A DNA stretch of 64,000 nt from JACNKJ01 sp964440095 (GCA_964440095.1 CAYTPZ010000001.1:124001-188000); one strand, 5' to 3'; counted from the first letter of the stretch, positions 26,295-34,696 are shown. Notes: generated by a model from the sequence alone, not told the origin. Numbers and translations: made by a program.

Positions 26295-26331
26295 AGGACT
26301 TCTGAGTCCTCGAAGTGTCCCGATTTCGAGG
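26295..26331 (-). other. Two overlapping hairpins upstream of the Clp-type gene
   Basis: In the 240-base gap between the dnaK terminator and the Clp-type ATPase, CCTCGAA/TTCGAGG (26308-26331) and AGGACT/AGTCCT (26295-26310) share three bases and cannot both form. No convincing sigma70 promoter was seen in the gap. A regulatory leader is possible but unproven. Confidence 0.35.
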
Positions 26332-26451
26332 CTAGTCCGAGGCTCTTTGTTCCCCTGGGAAGGCAAAGCCATGTGACTTAGAAGGGCAAAGAGATTCCTG
26401 TTGATGAATCAGCTGCAGCAAGCAAGAAGACTTTTCCTGCTAGTGCCATGC

Positions 26452-26481
26452 AAAAAGCCCCCACCTAAATCGGCGGGGGCT
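26452..26481 (-). terminator. Intrinsic terminator after dnaK
   Basis: AGCCCCCGCC / GGTGGGGGCT stem followed by TTTTT on the minus strand, 22 bases beyond the dnaK stop. Confidence 0.93.
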
Positions 26482-26502
26482 ATTGCGTTTCCATTTGCGA
26501 AA

Positions 26503-28431
26503 CTACTTCGTCTCGTCGACGACCTCGAAGTCGGCGTCCACGGCTTCACCGTCGCCATTGCCTGCGTCCGCTTCCGGATTTTCCTGGGCTTCGGCTCCGG
26601 GCTGAGCGCAGCCAGCAGCCTCCTGCTGTGCGGTGGCGTCTTCGTAGAGCTTCTGGCTGAAGGCATGGAGTTCCTTGTTCAGATTCTCCACAGCCTGGTC
26701 GATGGCGGCCTTGTCGTCGCTCTCGGCCACCTTGTTCAGTTCGGCCAGCTTCGCCTCCATGTTGCTCTTCATCTCCTCGTCGATTTTGTCCTTGTTGTCG
26801 TCGAGTTGCTTCTGAGTCTGATAGGCCAGAGCCTGGGCGTTGTTCTTGGCATCCACGAGTTCGCGCTGAGCCTTGTCGTCTTCCGCGTTGGCTTCCGCGT
26901 CCTTGACCATACGATCGATCTCACTGTCGTCCAGTCCACTGGAAGCCTGAATCTTGATGGATTGCTCCGCGCCGGTAGCCTTGTCCTTGGCGTTGACCGA
27001 CAGAATCCCGTTGGCATCGATATCGAAGCTCACTTCGATCTGAGGAATGCCGCGCTGCGCGGCCGGAATGCCGGTCAACTGGAAGCGTCCGATGGATTTG
27101 TTGTGCGTCGCCATTTCACGTTCGCCCTGGAGAACGTGGATGTCCACGGTGTCCTGATTGTCGGCGGCCGTTGAGAAGATCTGGCTTTTGCGCGTGGGAA
27201 TCGTGGTGTTGCGATCGATCAGGCGCGTCATCACGCTGCCCAGGGTTTCAATGCCCAGGCTCAAGGGCGTGACGTCCAGCAGAATGACGTCTTTCACATC
27301 ACCCGCCAAGATTCCGCCTTGAATCGCCGCACCCAGCGAAACCACTTCGTCGGGGTTCACACCCTTGTTGGGCTCCTGCTTGAAGATGCCCTTCACCCTC
27401 TCCTGGATCACCGGCATGCGGGTGGATCCACCCACGAGAATGACTTCATCGACATCCGAGGCCGTGAGGCCGGCGTCCTGAAGCGCGCGCTGGCAAGGTC
27501 CAACCGTACGCGCGACCAGGTCCGCCACGAGCTGCTCGAACTGTGTGCGGGTGAGAGTCAGGTTGATGTGCTTGGGCCCGTTGGCATCGGCGGTGATGAA
27601 GGGCAGGTTGATCTCGGTCTGGGTGCGACTGGACAGATCCTTCTTGGCCTGCTCGGCACCTTCCTTCAGGCGCTGCAAAGCCATGGGATCCTGACTGAGG
27701 TCGATACCTTCCTTGGACTTGAACTCGGCCACGAGCCAGTCGATGAGTGCCTGGTCGAAATCGTCGCCACCCAGGTGTGTGTCACCGTTGGTGCTCTTCA
27801 CCTCGAAGACGCCCTCTCCCAATTCCAAAATGGAGATGTCGAAGGTACCGCCGCCCAGGTCGAAGACGGCCAAGGTGCGGTCGCCTTCTTTGTCCATGCC
27901 GTAGGCAAGGCTGGCGGCCGTGGGCTCGTTGATGATTCGCTTCACTTCCAGCCCTGCAATCTTGCCGGCGTCCTTGGTCGCCTGGCGCTGACTGTCGTTA
28001 AAATAGGCGGGCACGGTGATCACGGCTTCGGTGACGGTCTCGCCCAAGTACTCCTCGGCGGTTTCCTTGAGACGGCGCAGGATCATGGCGCTGATTTCAG
28101 GAGGGCTAAGTTCTTCGTCCCCAATTTGAACCTTCACCTTGCCGCCGTCGCCCTTGAGGACCTGATAAGGCACTTCCCTCATTTCCTGGTCGACCTCGCC
28201 GAAACGGCGTCCCATGAAACGCTTGATGGAATAGACGGTGTTGGTGGGATTGGTGACGGCCTGGCGCTTGGCCAGTTCTCCGACGAGACGATCGCCGTCC
28301 TTGCTGATGGCCACCACGCTCGGGGTGGTCCGATTGCCGTCGCTGTTGGGGATGACTTTGGGTTCGCCACCCTCGATGACGGAAACGCAGGAATTTGTAG
28401 TACCCAAGTCGATGCCGATAATCTTGCCCAT
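26503..28431 (-). CDS. dnaK: Chaperone DnaK (Hsp70)
   Basis: 642-residue Hsp70. ATPase domain motifs GIDLGTTNSCVSV at the N-terminus, PAYFNDSQRQATKDAG, AVFDLGGGTFDISIL and VGGSTRMPVIQ; substrate-binding domain with DVTPLSLGIETLG and QGEREMATHNKSIGRFQLTGIP; C-terminal acidic tail ending DADFEVVDE. It stands alone, without dnaJ or grpE in the window. AAGGAG lies eight bases before the ATG. A strong terminator follows. No CIRCE element was seen upstream. Confidence 0.98.
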   Translation of the reverse strand: MGKIIGIDLGTTNSCVSVIEGGEPKVIPNSDGNRTTPSVVAISKDGDRLVGELAKRQAVTNPTNTVYSIKRFMGRRFGEVDQEMREVPYQVLKGDGGKVKVQIGDEELSPPEISAMILRRLKETAEEYLGETVTEAVITVPAYFNDSQRQATKDAGKIAGLEVKRIINEPTAASLAYGMDKEGDRTLAVFDLGGGTFDISILELGEGVFEVKSTNGDTHLGGDDFDQALIDWLVAEFKSKEGIDLSQDPMALQRLKEGAEQAKKDLSSRTQTEINLPFITADANGPKHINLTLTRTQFEQLVADLVARTVGPCQRALQDAGLTASDVDEVILVGGSTRMPVIQERVKGIFKQEPNKGVNPDEVVSLGAAIQGGILAGDVKDVILLDVTPLSLGIETLGSVMTRLIDRNTTIPTRKSQIFSTAADNQDTVDIHVLQGEREMATHNKSIGRFQLTGIPAAQRGIPQIEVSFDIDANGILSVNAKDKATGAEQSIKIQASSGLDDSEIDRMVKDAEANAEDDKAQRELVDAKNNAQALAYQTQKQLDDNKDKIDEEMKSNMEAKLAELNKVAESDDKAAIDQAVENLNKELHAFSQKLYEDATAQQEAAGCAQPGAEAQENPEADAGNGDGEAVDADFEVVDETK

Positions 28432-28467
28432 TGTCTTCTCCTTAGAAGATTGTGTTCGACCTCCTAT

Positions 28468-28483
28468 AGAAAGGGTCGTGCCA
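28468..28483 (-). promoter_or_regulatory. Sigma54-like site ahead of dnaK
   Basis: TGGCACGACCCTTTCT on the minus strand matches TGGCACG-N4-TTGCW at every fixed position but one: the G of the -12 GC is T. A start about 12 bases downstream would give a short leader containing the dnaK ribosome site. Functional status is uncertain because the -12 base is important. The rest of the 294-base gap up to tRNA-Leu showed no clear sigma70 promoter. Confidence 0.35.
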
Positions 28484-28683
28484 CTCTACAGAATTACATT
28501 AAGTGACTATATTGCTTGCACATAGCCATCTTCAGGGTAAATCCTCAAAATCGAGTACTGCCATCATGGCAGGCGTGCGCATGTACTATGGCACAGTGTC
28601 TGACAGATAGGTGGCGCATTGGCAGAACCCCCGAATACTGTATCGCTTACATTGGATGGATCACGCTCGGGAAATAGAAAATG

Positions 28684-28702
28684 GGAGGGCTTTGCCCTCC
28701 CG
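28684..28702 (-). terminator. Intrinsic terminator after the tRNA cluster
   Basis: GGGAGGGC AAA GCCCTCCC followed by ATTTTC on the minus strand, 24 bases past tRNA-Leu. The U-tract is short. Confidence 0.85.
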
Positions 28703-28725
28703 TCTATGGCTTGTTGCCGTTTGAG

Positions 28726-28808
28726 TGCCGGAGCCCGGACTTGAACCGGGACAGCCTAGGGCCGGGGGATTTTAAGTCCCCTGCGTCTACCAATTCCGCC
28801 ACTCCGGC
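28726..28808 (-). tRNA. tRNA-Leu(TAA)
   Basis: Class II tRNA, 83 nt, acceptor GCCGGAG/CTCCGGC, anticodon stem GGGGA/TCCCC with TAA, long variable arm and T-arm CCCGGTTCAAGTCCGGG. Last gene of the Gly-Cys-Leu cluster; CCA is not encoded. Confidence 0.95.
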
Positions 28809-28819
28809 GAAGAAAAAGG

Positions 28820-28891
28820 AGGCGGCACCCAGATTCGAACTGGGGATAACGATTTTGCAGACCGTCGCCTTAGCCACTTGGCTATGCCGCC
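28820..28891 (-). tRNA. tRNA-Cys(GCA)
   Basis: 72 nt, acceptor GGCGGCA/TGCCGCC, discriminator U73 as expected for cysteine, anticodon GCA in loop CTGCAAA, T-arm CCCAGTTCGAATCTGGG. It lies 11 bases from tRNA-Leu. Confidence 0.95.
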
Positions 28892-28980
28892 TTATTGATC
28901 TGACATTTCTCAGATCGGCCAGTCTTAAGGTATTCTTTAGCACAGCTTTCGCAAGGGATCAAGCCCCTCCCGAAACGCGA

Positions 28981-29006
28981 AGCCCCTCCCAAATATGAGA
29001 GGGGCT
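28981..29006 (-). other. Hairpin between tRNA-Gly and tRNA-Cys
   Basis: AGCCCCTC / GAGGGGCT stem directly after tRNA-Gly, without a clear U-tract. AAGCCCCTCCC occurs twice on the plus strand here. It could be a processing stem or a weak partial terminator. Confidence 0.45.
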
Positions 29007-29009
29007 AGG

Positions 29010-29081
29010 AGCGGGAAACGAGATTTGAACTCGCGACCCCAACCTTGGCAAGGTTGTGCTCTACCACTGAGCTATTCCCGC
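29010..29081 (-). tRNA. tRNA-Gly(GCC)
   Basis: 72 nt, acceptor GCGGGAA/TTCCCGC, discriminator U73, anticodon GCC in loop TTGCCAA, T-arm GCGAG TTCAAAT CTCGT. The Gly(GCC)-Cys(GCA)-Leu(UAA) order equals the E. coli glyW-cysT-leuZ cluster. Confidence 0.96.
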
Positions 29082-29092
29082 TAAGACCCTAA

Positions 29093-29121
29093 GTGATAAT
29101 CAAAAAGGGTCAAACTGTCAA
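29093..29121 (-). promoter_or_regulatory. Sigma70 promoter of the Gly-Cys-Leu tRNA cluster
   Basis: -35 TTGACA (29116-29121), 17-base spacer, -10 TATCAC (29093-29098), about 12 bases before the tRNA-Gly 5' end. Confidence 0.75.
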
Positions 29122-29135
29122 GATCCTCGAAAGCT

Positions 29136-29645
29136 TTACAGCTCGAAGATCCAGGCGTCTCGGTAGCCTTTGTTAACCAGCAGATCGCGCAGCTTCACGG
29201 CCTCTTCCCTGTCTTCGAATCCCCCCACCAGAACCTTGTAGTACGGCGGCAGGAAATGGGTCTCTACGGGATGGTTCAGGCGATCTTCGGCCCCGGCGGC
29301 AATCTCCTTGGCCTTGCCATGGCTTCGTGTGGCAAAGATCTGGACCCAGAACAAGCCTTCCATGGCCTTGGGCTCTTCAACCTCTTCGGTGATAGTCCAG
29401 ATAGCTTCCTCGACTTCTTCCGGCTCTTCAATAACCGGTAGATCCGCCTCAGCGGGAATCTCCTCGATCTGCCCCACGCCCTCTTCAGCCAGGAAATCGT
29501 AGTCGAGGGTGTCAGGCGCCGCTTCAGCAGGAATGGCCTGTATGGTGGGCGGTGCCGACTTCTCCTCGACTTCAACCTTGTTCTTGGGCGTGCAGGCCGC
29601 CAGGGCCAGCACTGCCATCAGAATGATCGTGTATCGAATTCTCAT
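29136..29645 (-). CDS. SPOR-domain lipoprotein
   Basis: 169 residues with lipobox LAAC (Cys18), an acidic low-complexity linker (20-95) and a C-terminal SPOR domain (about 97-169: FWVQIFATRSHGKAKEIA, YYKVLVGGFEDREEAVKLRDLL). SPOR domains bind denuded septal peptidoglycan, so a division-site or cell-wall role is likely. The last codons end 15 bases before the tRNA promoter. No partner gene is adjacent. Confidence 0.85.
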   Translation of the reverse strand: MRIRYTIILMAVLALAACTPKNKVEVEEKSAPPTIQAIPAEAAPDTLDYDFLAEEGVGQIEEIPAEADLPVIEEPEEVEEAIWTITEEVEEPKAMEGLFWVQIFATRSHGKAKEIAAGAEDRLNHPVETHFLPPYYKVLVGGFEDREEAVKLRDLLVNKGYRDAWIFEL

Positions 29646-29702
29646 TTCTCTCCCCTTAGAATTGGAACATCCAGCCTAGCCGCAGTCCGATTTTGCGGCA
29701 AT

Positions 29703-30950
29703 CTATTTCCCGAGGAGCTTACGGTAGAGATCGAGGGTCGCTTCCAAGACTTTCTCAGGATGATGTTTTTCCCGCGAAACTTCATAGGCGGCCCGTCCGG
29801 CTCCTTCACGCGCTTCTCCCAGATCGGCCCAGCGGCTCAGAAGGGCGGCTAATGCGTCTACATTTCCGGCGGGGAATAGCCATCCCGTTTCCTCGTTCTC
29901 CAGCATTTCGGGAATGCCCCCCATTTCACTGCCAATAACGGCTCTTCCCAGGGCCAAGGATTCCAGCAGTGAGAGAGGCGCGTTTTCGAACCACTCGCTT
30001 GGGAGAACAGTTCCATGAGTTCGAAGAATGAGATCTCGAACAACATCGCGGGGAACTCGTCCCAGAAATTCCACTCGATCTCCCAAGCGAAGTTCGTCGG
30101 CCAAGGCTCGAAGGGATGCCTCTTCGGGACCGTCTCCGGCGAGAAGCAGCTTCAGATCACTACCCGATCGCGCCAGAGCCTTCAGGAGAGTCGACAAGCC
30201 CTTCTCGTAACTCATTCGCCCCACCCAGAGCAATTCAGGCTTAACAGAGCTCGGAGGACGATAGGGCAGATCCAGCGTTTCCCGGGAAAATGGAAGTGCG
30301 TTGGGCAGATGCACGATGTCATGGGCGTCCAGACGACCCTCGATCATTTTTCTACGAAGAAATTGGCTGGGCGAGGTATAGAGCGAAACGCCTTTTGCAT
30401 AGCTTCGGAGAATTCGGTGCAGCCGATCTTCAGCCCAAAGAACCGCGCTTTCAGCCAGCGACCCGCCCTTGCAGCGATGAGCGATGATGGGGTCGGGTCC
30501 CTTGTGCAGGCAATCCTCGCAAACCTGACCCTCTCGCAGGAAGGTGTAAACGGGACAGACCAGCTTGTAGTCGTGAAGGGTCAGCAGGACAGGAATACCC
30601 CGTGCGCGGGCCGGCCCCAGGATAGATGGCGTGAGTTGATGATAGATGTTGTGGGCGTGAATCAGGTCCGGGCGGCGTCGATCGAGCAGCTTGGCAAAAC
30701 CTCGCTTGGCCTCCCTGCTATAAATCGTCCTTAAGCCTTCACCGAATTTACGACCCAGGGAACGGTGGCTGTGATAGTCGACCTCGCGAGGGAAGCAATC
30801 GGCATCTTCACCCACCGTGTTGCGTTCATCTGCCATGCCGAAATGAAAGACCTCGTGACGCGCATTCTGCAACTGCTCGGACAAACCCAGGCAGACGATC
30901 TCCGCACCGCCCTTGGGATAAAGAAACTTGTTCACTTGGAGGATCTTCAT
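29703..30950 (-). CDS. Glycosyltransferase family 4
   Basis: 415-residue GT-B retaining glycosyltransferase. The N-domain starts KILQVNKFLYPKGGAE, with a Cys-containing insertion (VCPVYTFLREGQVCEDC) seen in a common capsule GT4 subgroup; the C-domain has LLWVGRMSYEKGLSTLLKA, DRVEFLGRV and the donor-binding ENAPLSLLESLALGRAVIGSEMGGIPEML (EX7E). It overlaps the preceding GT4 gene by ATGA. It is the last gene of the exopolysaccharide chain in this direction. Sugar specificity is unknown. Confidence 0.85.
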   Translation of the reverse strand: MKILQVNKFLYPKGGAEIVCLGLSEQLQNARHEVFHFGMADERNTVGEDADCFPREVDYHSHRSLGRKFGEGLRTIYSREAKRGFAKLLDRRRPDLIHAHNIYHQLTPSILGPARARGIPVLLTLHDYKLVCPVYTFLREGQVCEDCLHKGPDPIIAHRCKGGSLAESAVLWAEDRLHRILRSYAKGVSLYTSPSQFLRRKMIEGRLDAHDIVHLPNALPFSRETLDLPYRPPSSVKPELLWVGRMSYEKGLSTLLKALARSGSDLKLLLAGDGPEEASLRALADELRLGDRVEFLGRVPRDVVRDLILRTHGTVLPSEWFENAPLSLLESLALGRAVIGSEMGGIPEMLENEETGWLFPAGNVDALAALLSRWADLGEAREGAGRAAYEVSREKHHPEKVLEATLDLYRKLLGK

Positions 30951-32035
30951 GCGGTCCCCATGAGCAGGTCCATGAGACGGGCATAGCGCCTCTTGAAGCT
31001 CGTGTCGGAAAACTCCTCGCGAATGTCCTCAGCTCTTTGGCACCGAGCGGATTCCGCAGGCAACTTGTCGAGATAAGTAGCTACCTGCCGTCCCCAGGCC
31101 GAGGCGTCCTCACCCTTTAGTATAAGACCTCTGCGTCCCTCTTCCAGAATTTCTGGAATCCCGCCCCGGGCTGGTGCCGCCACGGCAACGCCGCAGGCCA
31201 ATGCCTCGATCAAGCTCAGAGGCTGCGCTTCCACTTCACTGGTCAGCAGAAACAGATCGAAACTCGCCAACACCTCGGCCACATCTTCGCGAGCTCCCAG
31301 AAATTCCACTCGGGCACGAATTCCCAATTCATCGGCCAAGGCCTCGAGAAATTTGCGTTCGGGTCCTTCACCTGCAATACGTAGTTTGGCTGGACGCAGG
31401 GAATTCAATTCCGCGAATAGCTTCAACAGGAGATCGTGGCGCTTCTCTGGCCTTAATGCCGCCACCGTCCCCACAACGATCTCATCATCATGACTGCTTT
31501 CCATGAATGCAAATCGCGTTGAATCCAGCGGATTGGGAATGGTGGCGCGAGGGCCCTCGGCGAGTCCGTCTTCATGGCGCAAGGCTCGATGGTGCCACAT
31601 GCCGAGGAGAACCAGAACCTGGCCCAAACCCAGGAGCCAGCGACTCTGGGTTCGAAATGATGTGGCTCCCTTTTGCCCTGAACTGTGTACGGGAATCGCA
31701 ACGGGAACGAATCCGCTTAGTGCTGCGGCCAAACTCCCCCAGAAAATACAGTCATGATGGTCTTGGATGTAGAGCATCCCCGGGGAACGTCTGCGCAAGG
31801 TTCGCCAAAGCCTCAGCAGGATGCGGGGATCACGCGTATCGGGGAGATTCCAGCTTTCCGTGGATAGGCCCTCTGCCTGAAGCAATTCCCCCACATGGCC
31901 GGGTTCTTTGAGAGTGATCAGGTGGAAAGATCGACCCTCTGCGGAAAGCTCCTGCAGCATCTTCGCCAGAACCCGCTCTCCCCCGCCCAGGGCCAGGGTG
32001 GATGCGAGAACCAAGCACTCGGGTCCTTGAGGCAT
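30947..32035 (-). CDS. Glycosyltransferase family 4
   Basis: 362-residue GT4 enzyme: LVLASTLALGGGERVLAKMLQEL at the N-terminus, then VVGTVAALRPEKRHDLLLKLF, ARVEFLGAREDVAEVL and VEAQPLSLIEALACGVAVAAPARGGIPEIL. ATG 32035 lies one base after the acetyltransferase stop with GAGG upstream; the open frame farther upstream overlaps that gene and lacks similarity. It probably adds a sugar to the lipid-linked polysaccharide repeat. Acceptor and donor are unknown. Confidence 0.83.
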   Translation of the reverse strand: MPQGPECLVLASTLALGGGERVLAKMLQELSAEGRSFHLITLKEPGHVGELLQAEGLSTESWNLPDTRDPRILLRLWRTLRRRSPGMLYIQDHHDCIFWGSLAAALSGFVPVAIPVHSSGQKGATSFRTQSRWLLGLGQVLVLLGMWHHRALRHEDGLAEGPRATIPNPLDSTRFAFMESSHDDEIVVGTVAALRPEKRHDLLLKLFAELNSLRPAKLRIAGEGPERKFLEALADELGIRARVEFLGAREDVAEVLASFDLFLLTSEVEAQPLSLIEALACGVAVAAPARGGIPEILEEGRRGLILKGEDASAWGRQVATYLDKLPAESARCQRAEDIREEFSDTSFKRRYARLMDLLMGTA

Positions 32036-32036
32036 C

Positions 32037-32687
32037 TCAATCCTCGGGGGGATCGTAGGGCCTTTCACGCAGATCGACGGGACAATCGAGATCGTAGATG
32101 GATCCGCGAACCTTGGCAGGATTGCCGAACACCACGGAATCGGGAGGCACATCTCGGGTGATCACAGAACCGCTGCCCACCAGGGATCGTGCGCCGATGC
32201 GCACCATGGGCAAAATGGTGGCATTCACGCCGATTTGTACACCGTCCTCGATGATCGGCCCCTTCATACACTCGGCCGATTGTGGACATCCGGGATGTGG
32301 ATCATTGGCGATGGTCACGCCCGGGGCCATGAACACCCCGTCGCCGATTTCCGTGTACTGAGCGATATAGCAATTGGCGTGAATCTTCACGTCGTTGCCG
32401 ATCTTGCAATCGTAGTCGATGACGGTGTTGTTCCAGACTTGGAAGCTGTCGCCGATCTGGTTCTCTTCGCGGATGACGACATTGTGGCCGGTCTGAAGAT
32501 CTTTCCCGATCTTCGTGCCCTGGTAGATCACCGTGCCCGAACGCAGGAAGGCGCCTGCACCGATTTCCAGTTCCAGAGGCACCTTTTTCCGGCCCGTGCG
32601 GTAGCCGAGAAGGACATCGGCGTCCACGTTTTGAGGATCCTCGATCTTCACATGATCGGGGATCTCGGGAAGACGACTTTCGCTCAC
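32037..32687 (-). CDS. Hexapeptide-repeat UDP-sugar N-acetyltransferase (WbpD/WlbB-like)
   Basis: 216-residue left-handed beta-helix protein with many [I/V]G-x4 turns (residues 40-185), including GTKIGKDLQTGHNVVIREENQIG, VQIGVNATILPMVRIG and VGSGSVITRDVPPDSVVFGNPAKV. The NDPHPGC loop resembles 3-amino-sugar acetyltransferases WbpD/WlbB, which acetylate UDP-GlcNAc(3N)A. It overlaps the Gfo/Idh dehydrogenase gene as GTGA; WbpB and WbpD are functional partners, which supports the call. The start is GTG. Confidence 0.8.
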   Translation of the reverse strand: MSESRLPEIPDHVKIEDPQNVDADVLLGYRTGRKKVPLELEIGAGAFLRSGTVIYQGTKIGKDLQTGHNVVIREENQIGDSFQVWNNTVIDYDCKIGNDVKIHANCYIAQYTEIGDGVFMAPGVTIANDPHPGCPQSAECMKGPIIEDGVQIGVNATILPMVRIGARSLVGSGSVITRDVPPDSVVFGNPAKVRGSIYDLDCPVDLRERPYDPPED

Positions 32688-33718
32688 TTACTAAGCTCCC
32701 TCATCTTTGGGTCCAAGCTGGTTTCCTTGCCATTTCCGCGCATGGATTCACAGGCCAGCTCCAAGGTGCTCACCACGGAATGCCCGTGAGCGAAGCTGGA
32801 GCGGCAATCCACACCATCGAGAATGCACTCGAGGAAATGACCGGTCTCGTCTTTCAGGGGTTCCCCGTCGTTCAAACGCGGAATGTGGATATCCCCGAAT
32901 CGGTAAGCCAGTTGGAATTCGCCAAAGGTGTCGTAGTGAGGATGGACGTCCACGCCCTTGTCGTAAATACGGATCTTCTCGAGATTCGAGTTGTCGTCGT
33001 AGACCACCATCTTCTTGGAACCCACCACGGTCAGCTCGCGCACCTTGTTGGGATCCAGCCAGCTCACCTGCACATGGGCCAGGCGATCGCCGGGGTAGAA
33101 GAGAGTCATGAAGGCCACATCTTCGATATCCGAACGCACGAAACCCTGTCCCACCGCGGTAACAGCCTCGGGAGAGGATTCCATGAGGAAGTTGAAGATG
33201 GACAGGTCATGGGGCGCCAGGTCCCAGACCACATTGATGTCTTCCTGGAAAAGACCCAGGTTCAGGCGACGGGAGCGAAGGTAATGAATGTCTCCCAATT
33301 CACCGCTATCCACAAGTTCCTTGAGTTTCAGAACCGCGGGCGAGTAGATGAAGGTATGTCCCACCATGCCCACGAGATTCTTCTCGTCGGCCTTCTTGGT
33401 GAGCGCCAAGCTTTCCTCAGATTTCGCCGCCAGTGGTTTCTCCACAAACACATGCTTGCCGGCTTCGAGAGCCGCCATGGCCAGTTTGAAGTGACTTGAA
33501 ACCGGAGTGGCCACCACCACCGCATCCACTTCGGGATCGTTGATGATGTCCTCGTAGTTGGTGGTTTTCTGCAGGAATGGGTAGAGACGCGTCATATGAT
33601 TCAAACGGTCTTCGGAGAGATCCGAGACCCATTTCACCTGCGAGCGCTCTTGATTGACGAAATTACGGATGAGATTCGGACCCCAATATCCGCATCCGAT
33701 GACACCGACCGTCAGCAA
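32684..33718 (-). CDS. Gfo/Idh/MocA oxidoreductase, WbpB/WlbA-like
   Basis: 344 residues: Rossmann TVGVIGCGYWGPNLIRNF, VATPVSSHFKLAMAALEAGKHVFVEKPLA (catalytic Lys in EKP), and VWDLAPHDLSIFNFLM. WbpB/WlbA enzymes oxidise C3 of UDP-GlcNAcA before transamination, consistent with neighbours. TTG at 33718 is preferred because AGGAGG lies six bases upstream at the natural N-terminus; an ATG nine codons earlier (33745) would place that ribosome site inside the gene. Substrate is inferred from context. Confidence 0.82.
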   Translation of the reverse strand: MLTVGVIGCGYWGPNLIRNFVNQERSQVKWVSDLSEDRLNHMTRLYPFLQKTTNYEDIINDPEVDAVVVATPVSSHFKLAMAALEAGKHVFVEKPLAAKSEESLALTKKADEKNLVGMVGHTFIYSPAVLKLKELVDSGELGDIHYLRSRRLNLGLFQEDINVVWDLAPHDLSIFNFLMESSPEAVTAVGQGFVRSDIEDVAFMTLFYPGDRLAHVQVSWLDPNKVRELTVVGSKKMVVYDDNSNLEKIRIYDKGVDVHPHYDTFGEFQLAYRFGDIHIPRLNDGEPLKDETGHFLECILDGVDCRSSFAHGHSVVSTLELACESMRGNGKETSLDPKMRELSK

Positions 33719-33786
33719 ACCAAACCTCCTGGTACGTACAATCATCCCTCTTTAAGTCCATGCAAGGGTTATGTCAACTCATTTGA

Positions 33787-34515
33787 TCAGTAGGCTCCGA
33801 TCCCAAATAAAACCACAGGGATGGTGCGAAAAATGATTTTAAAGTCGAGAATCAGGGTCCAATGCTCCATGTAATGTATGTCCAATAGGACCATTTCATC
33901 AAAGGGAACGCTGCTACGACCGCTGACCTGCCAAAGACCTGTAATACCCGGCAAGGCGTGCAGGCGCTGGCGATGCCAATCCTGATACTGCTCGACTTCG
34001 TAATCGATGGGCGGACGAGGTCCGACCAGGCTCATTTCACCTTTCAGCACGTTGAAAAGCTGGGGAAGTTCATCGAGACTGGTTTTACGTAGGAAACGAC
34101 CAATGGGCGTAACTCGAGGATCATTCTTGATCTTGAAGGAATCGCCACACTCTTTTTCACGACGGCCTCGTATCAGCTTCTCGAAATAGGCCTTGTGAAT
34201 GGTTTCATCGTTGTTCGCCTGCATTGAGCGGAACTTATAGAAATTGAATACCCGTCCGTCCTTGCCCACTCGTCGCTGAGTGAATATGGCAGATCCACGT
34301 GATGTGAATATTACCGCGAGAGCAATGAAGAGGAGTACGGGAGATAGCAGGACGATGGCCACAAAGGCGAAGAGGAAATCGAATAACCTCTTGATCACCT
34401 GTCCCCGGTCGTAATGACCAAAGGCTGGCATGGGAGACACCAACGAGAGGTTGGGTGTTCCTCCAAGCGTAGCGGATCCGGCCACGGAATCCGCCGCGAG
34501 GGATGTCTTTTTCAA
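33787..34515 (-). CDS. Initiating phosphoglycosyl transferase (bacterial sugar transferase family)
   Basis: 242-residue monotopic phosphoglycosyl transferase (PF02397). A hydrophobic anchor (LFDFLFAFVAIVLLSPVLLFIALAV, about 44-68) precedes FYKFRSM, FKIKNDPRVTPIGRFLRKTSLDELPQL, SLVGPRPP and LPGITGLWQVSGRS. It moves a sugar phosphate onto undecaprenyl phosphate to start repeat-unit assembly. A paralog lies at 40405-41130. It begins a sub-cluster followed by the Gfo/Idh and acetyltransferase genes, so the first sugar could be a diacetamido sugar, which is speculative. Confidence 0.9.
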   Translation of the reverse strand: MKKTSLAADSVAGSATLGGTPNLSLVSPMPAFGHYDRGQVIKRLFDFLFAFVAIVLLSPVLLFIALAVIFTSRGSAIFTQRRVGKDGRVFNFYKFRSMQANNDETIHKAYFEKLIRGRREKECGDSFKIKNDPRVTPIGRFLRKTSLDELPQLFNVLKGEMSLVGPRPPIDYEVEQYQDWHRQRLHALPGITGLWQVSGRSSVPFDEMVLLDIHYMEHWTLILDFKIIFRTIPVVLFGIGAY

Positions 34516-34652
34516 GCTCGAACTCCTTAGGGGTGGGGCTCACAGTTGTGCTTCAAGCCTGGTGCAATTCCAAAGAGTCTAACGCAGTGCTTCTGAATCG
34601 ACCTCCCTTAGAGTCTTCCCGGTGGCCCGGGTCCCATCCGATTCAGGTAGCC

Positions 34653-34658
34653 AGTATA
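34653..34658 (-). promoter_or_regulatory. Possible extended -10 promoter before the sugar transferase
   Basis: TGATATACT gives a TG-extended -10 (TATACT, 34653-34658) with a poor -35, in the 181-base gap before the gene at 34515. The resulting leader would be about 130 bases. Confidence 0.35.
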
Positions 34659-34696
34659 TCAGAATCCAGGGGTGACTTCCATATACAAACCGCAAT

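Noticed and set aside
27319..28506. A 395-codon open frame on the plus strand opposite dnaK
   Set aside because: It is the well-known antisense shadow of dnaK caused by codon bias; it has no ribosome site or recognisable domain and the minus strand is certainly dnaK.
28961..29006. Repeated AAGCCCCTCCC near tRNA-Gly, considered as a CRISPR or mobile-element end
   Set aside because: Only two short copies without spacers, target duplication or transposase; better seen as hairpin arms.
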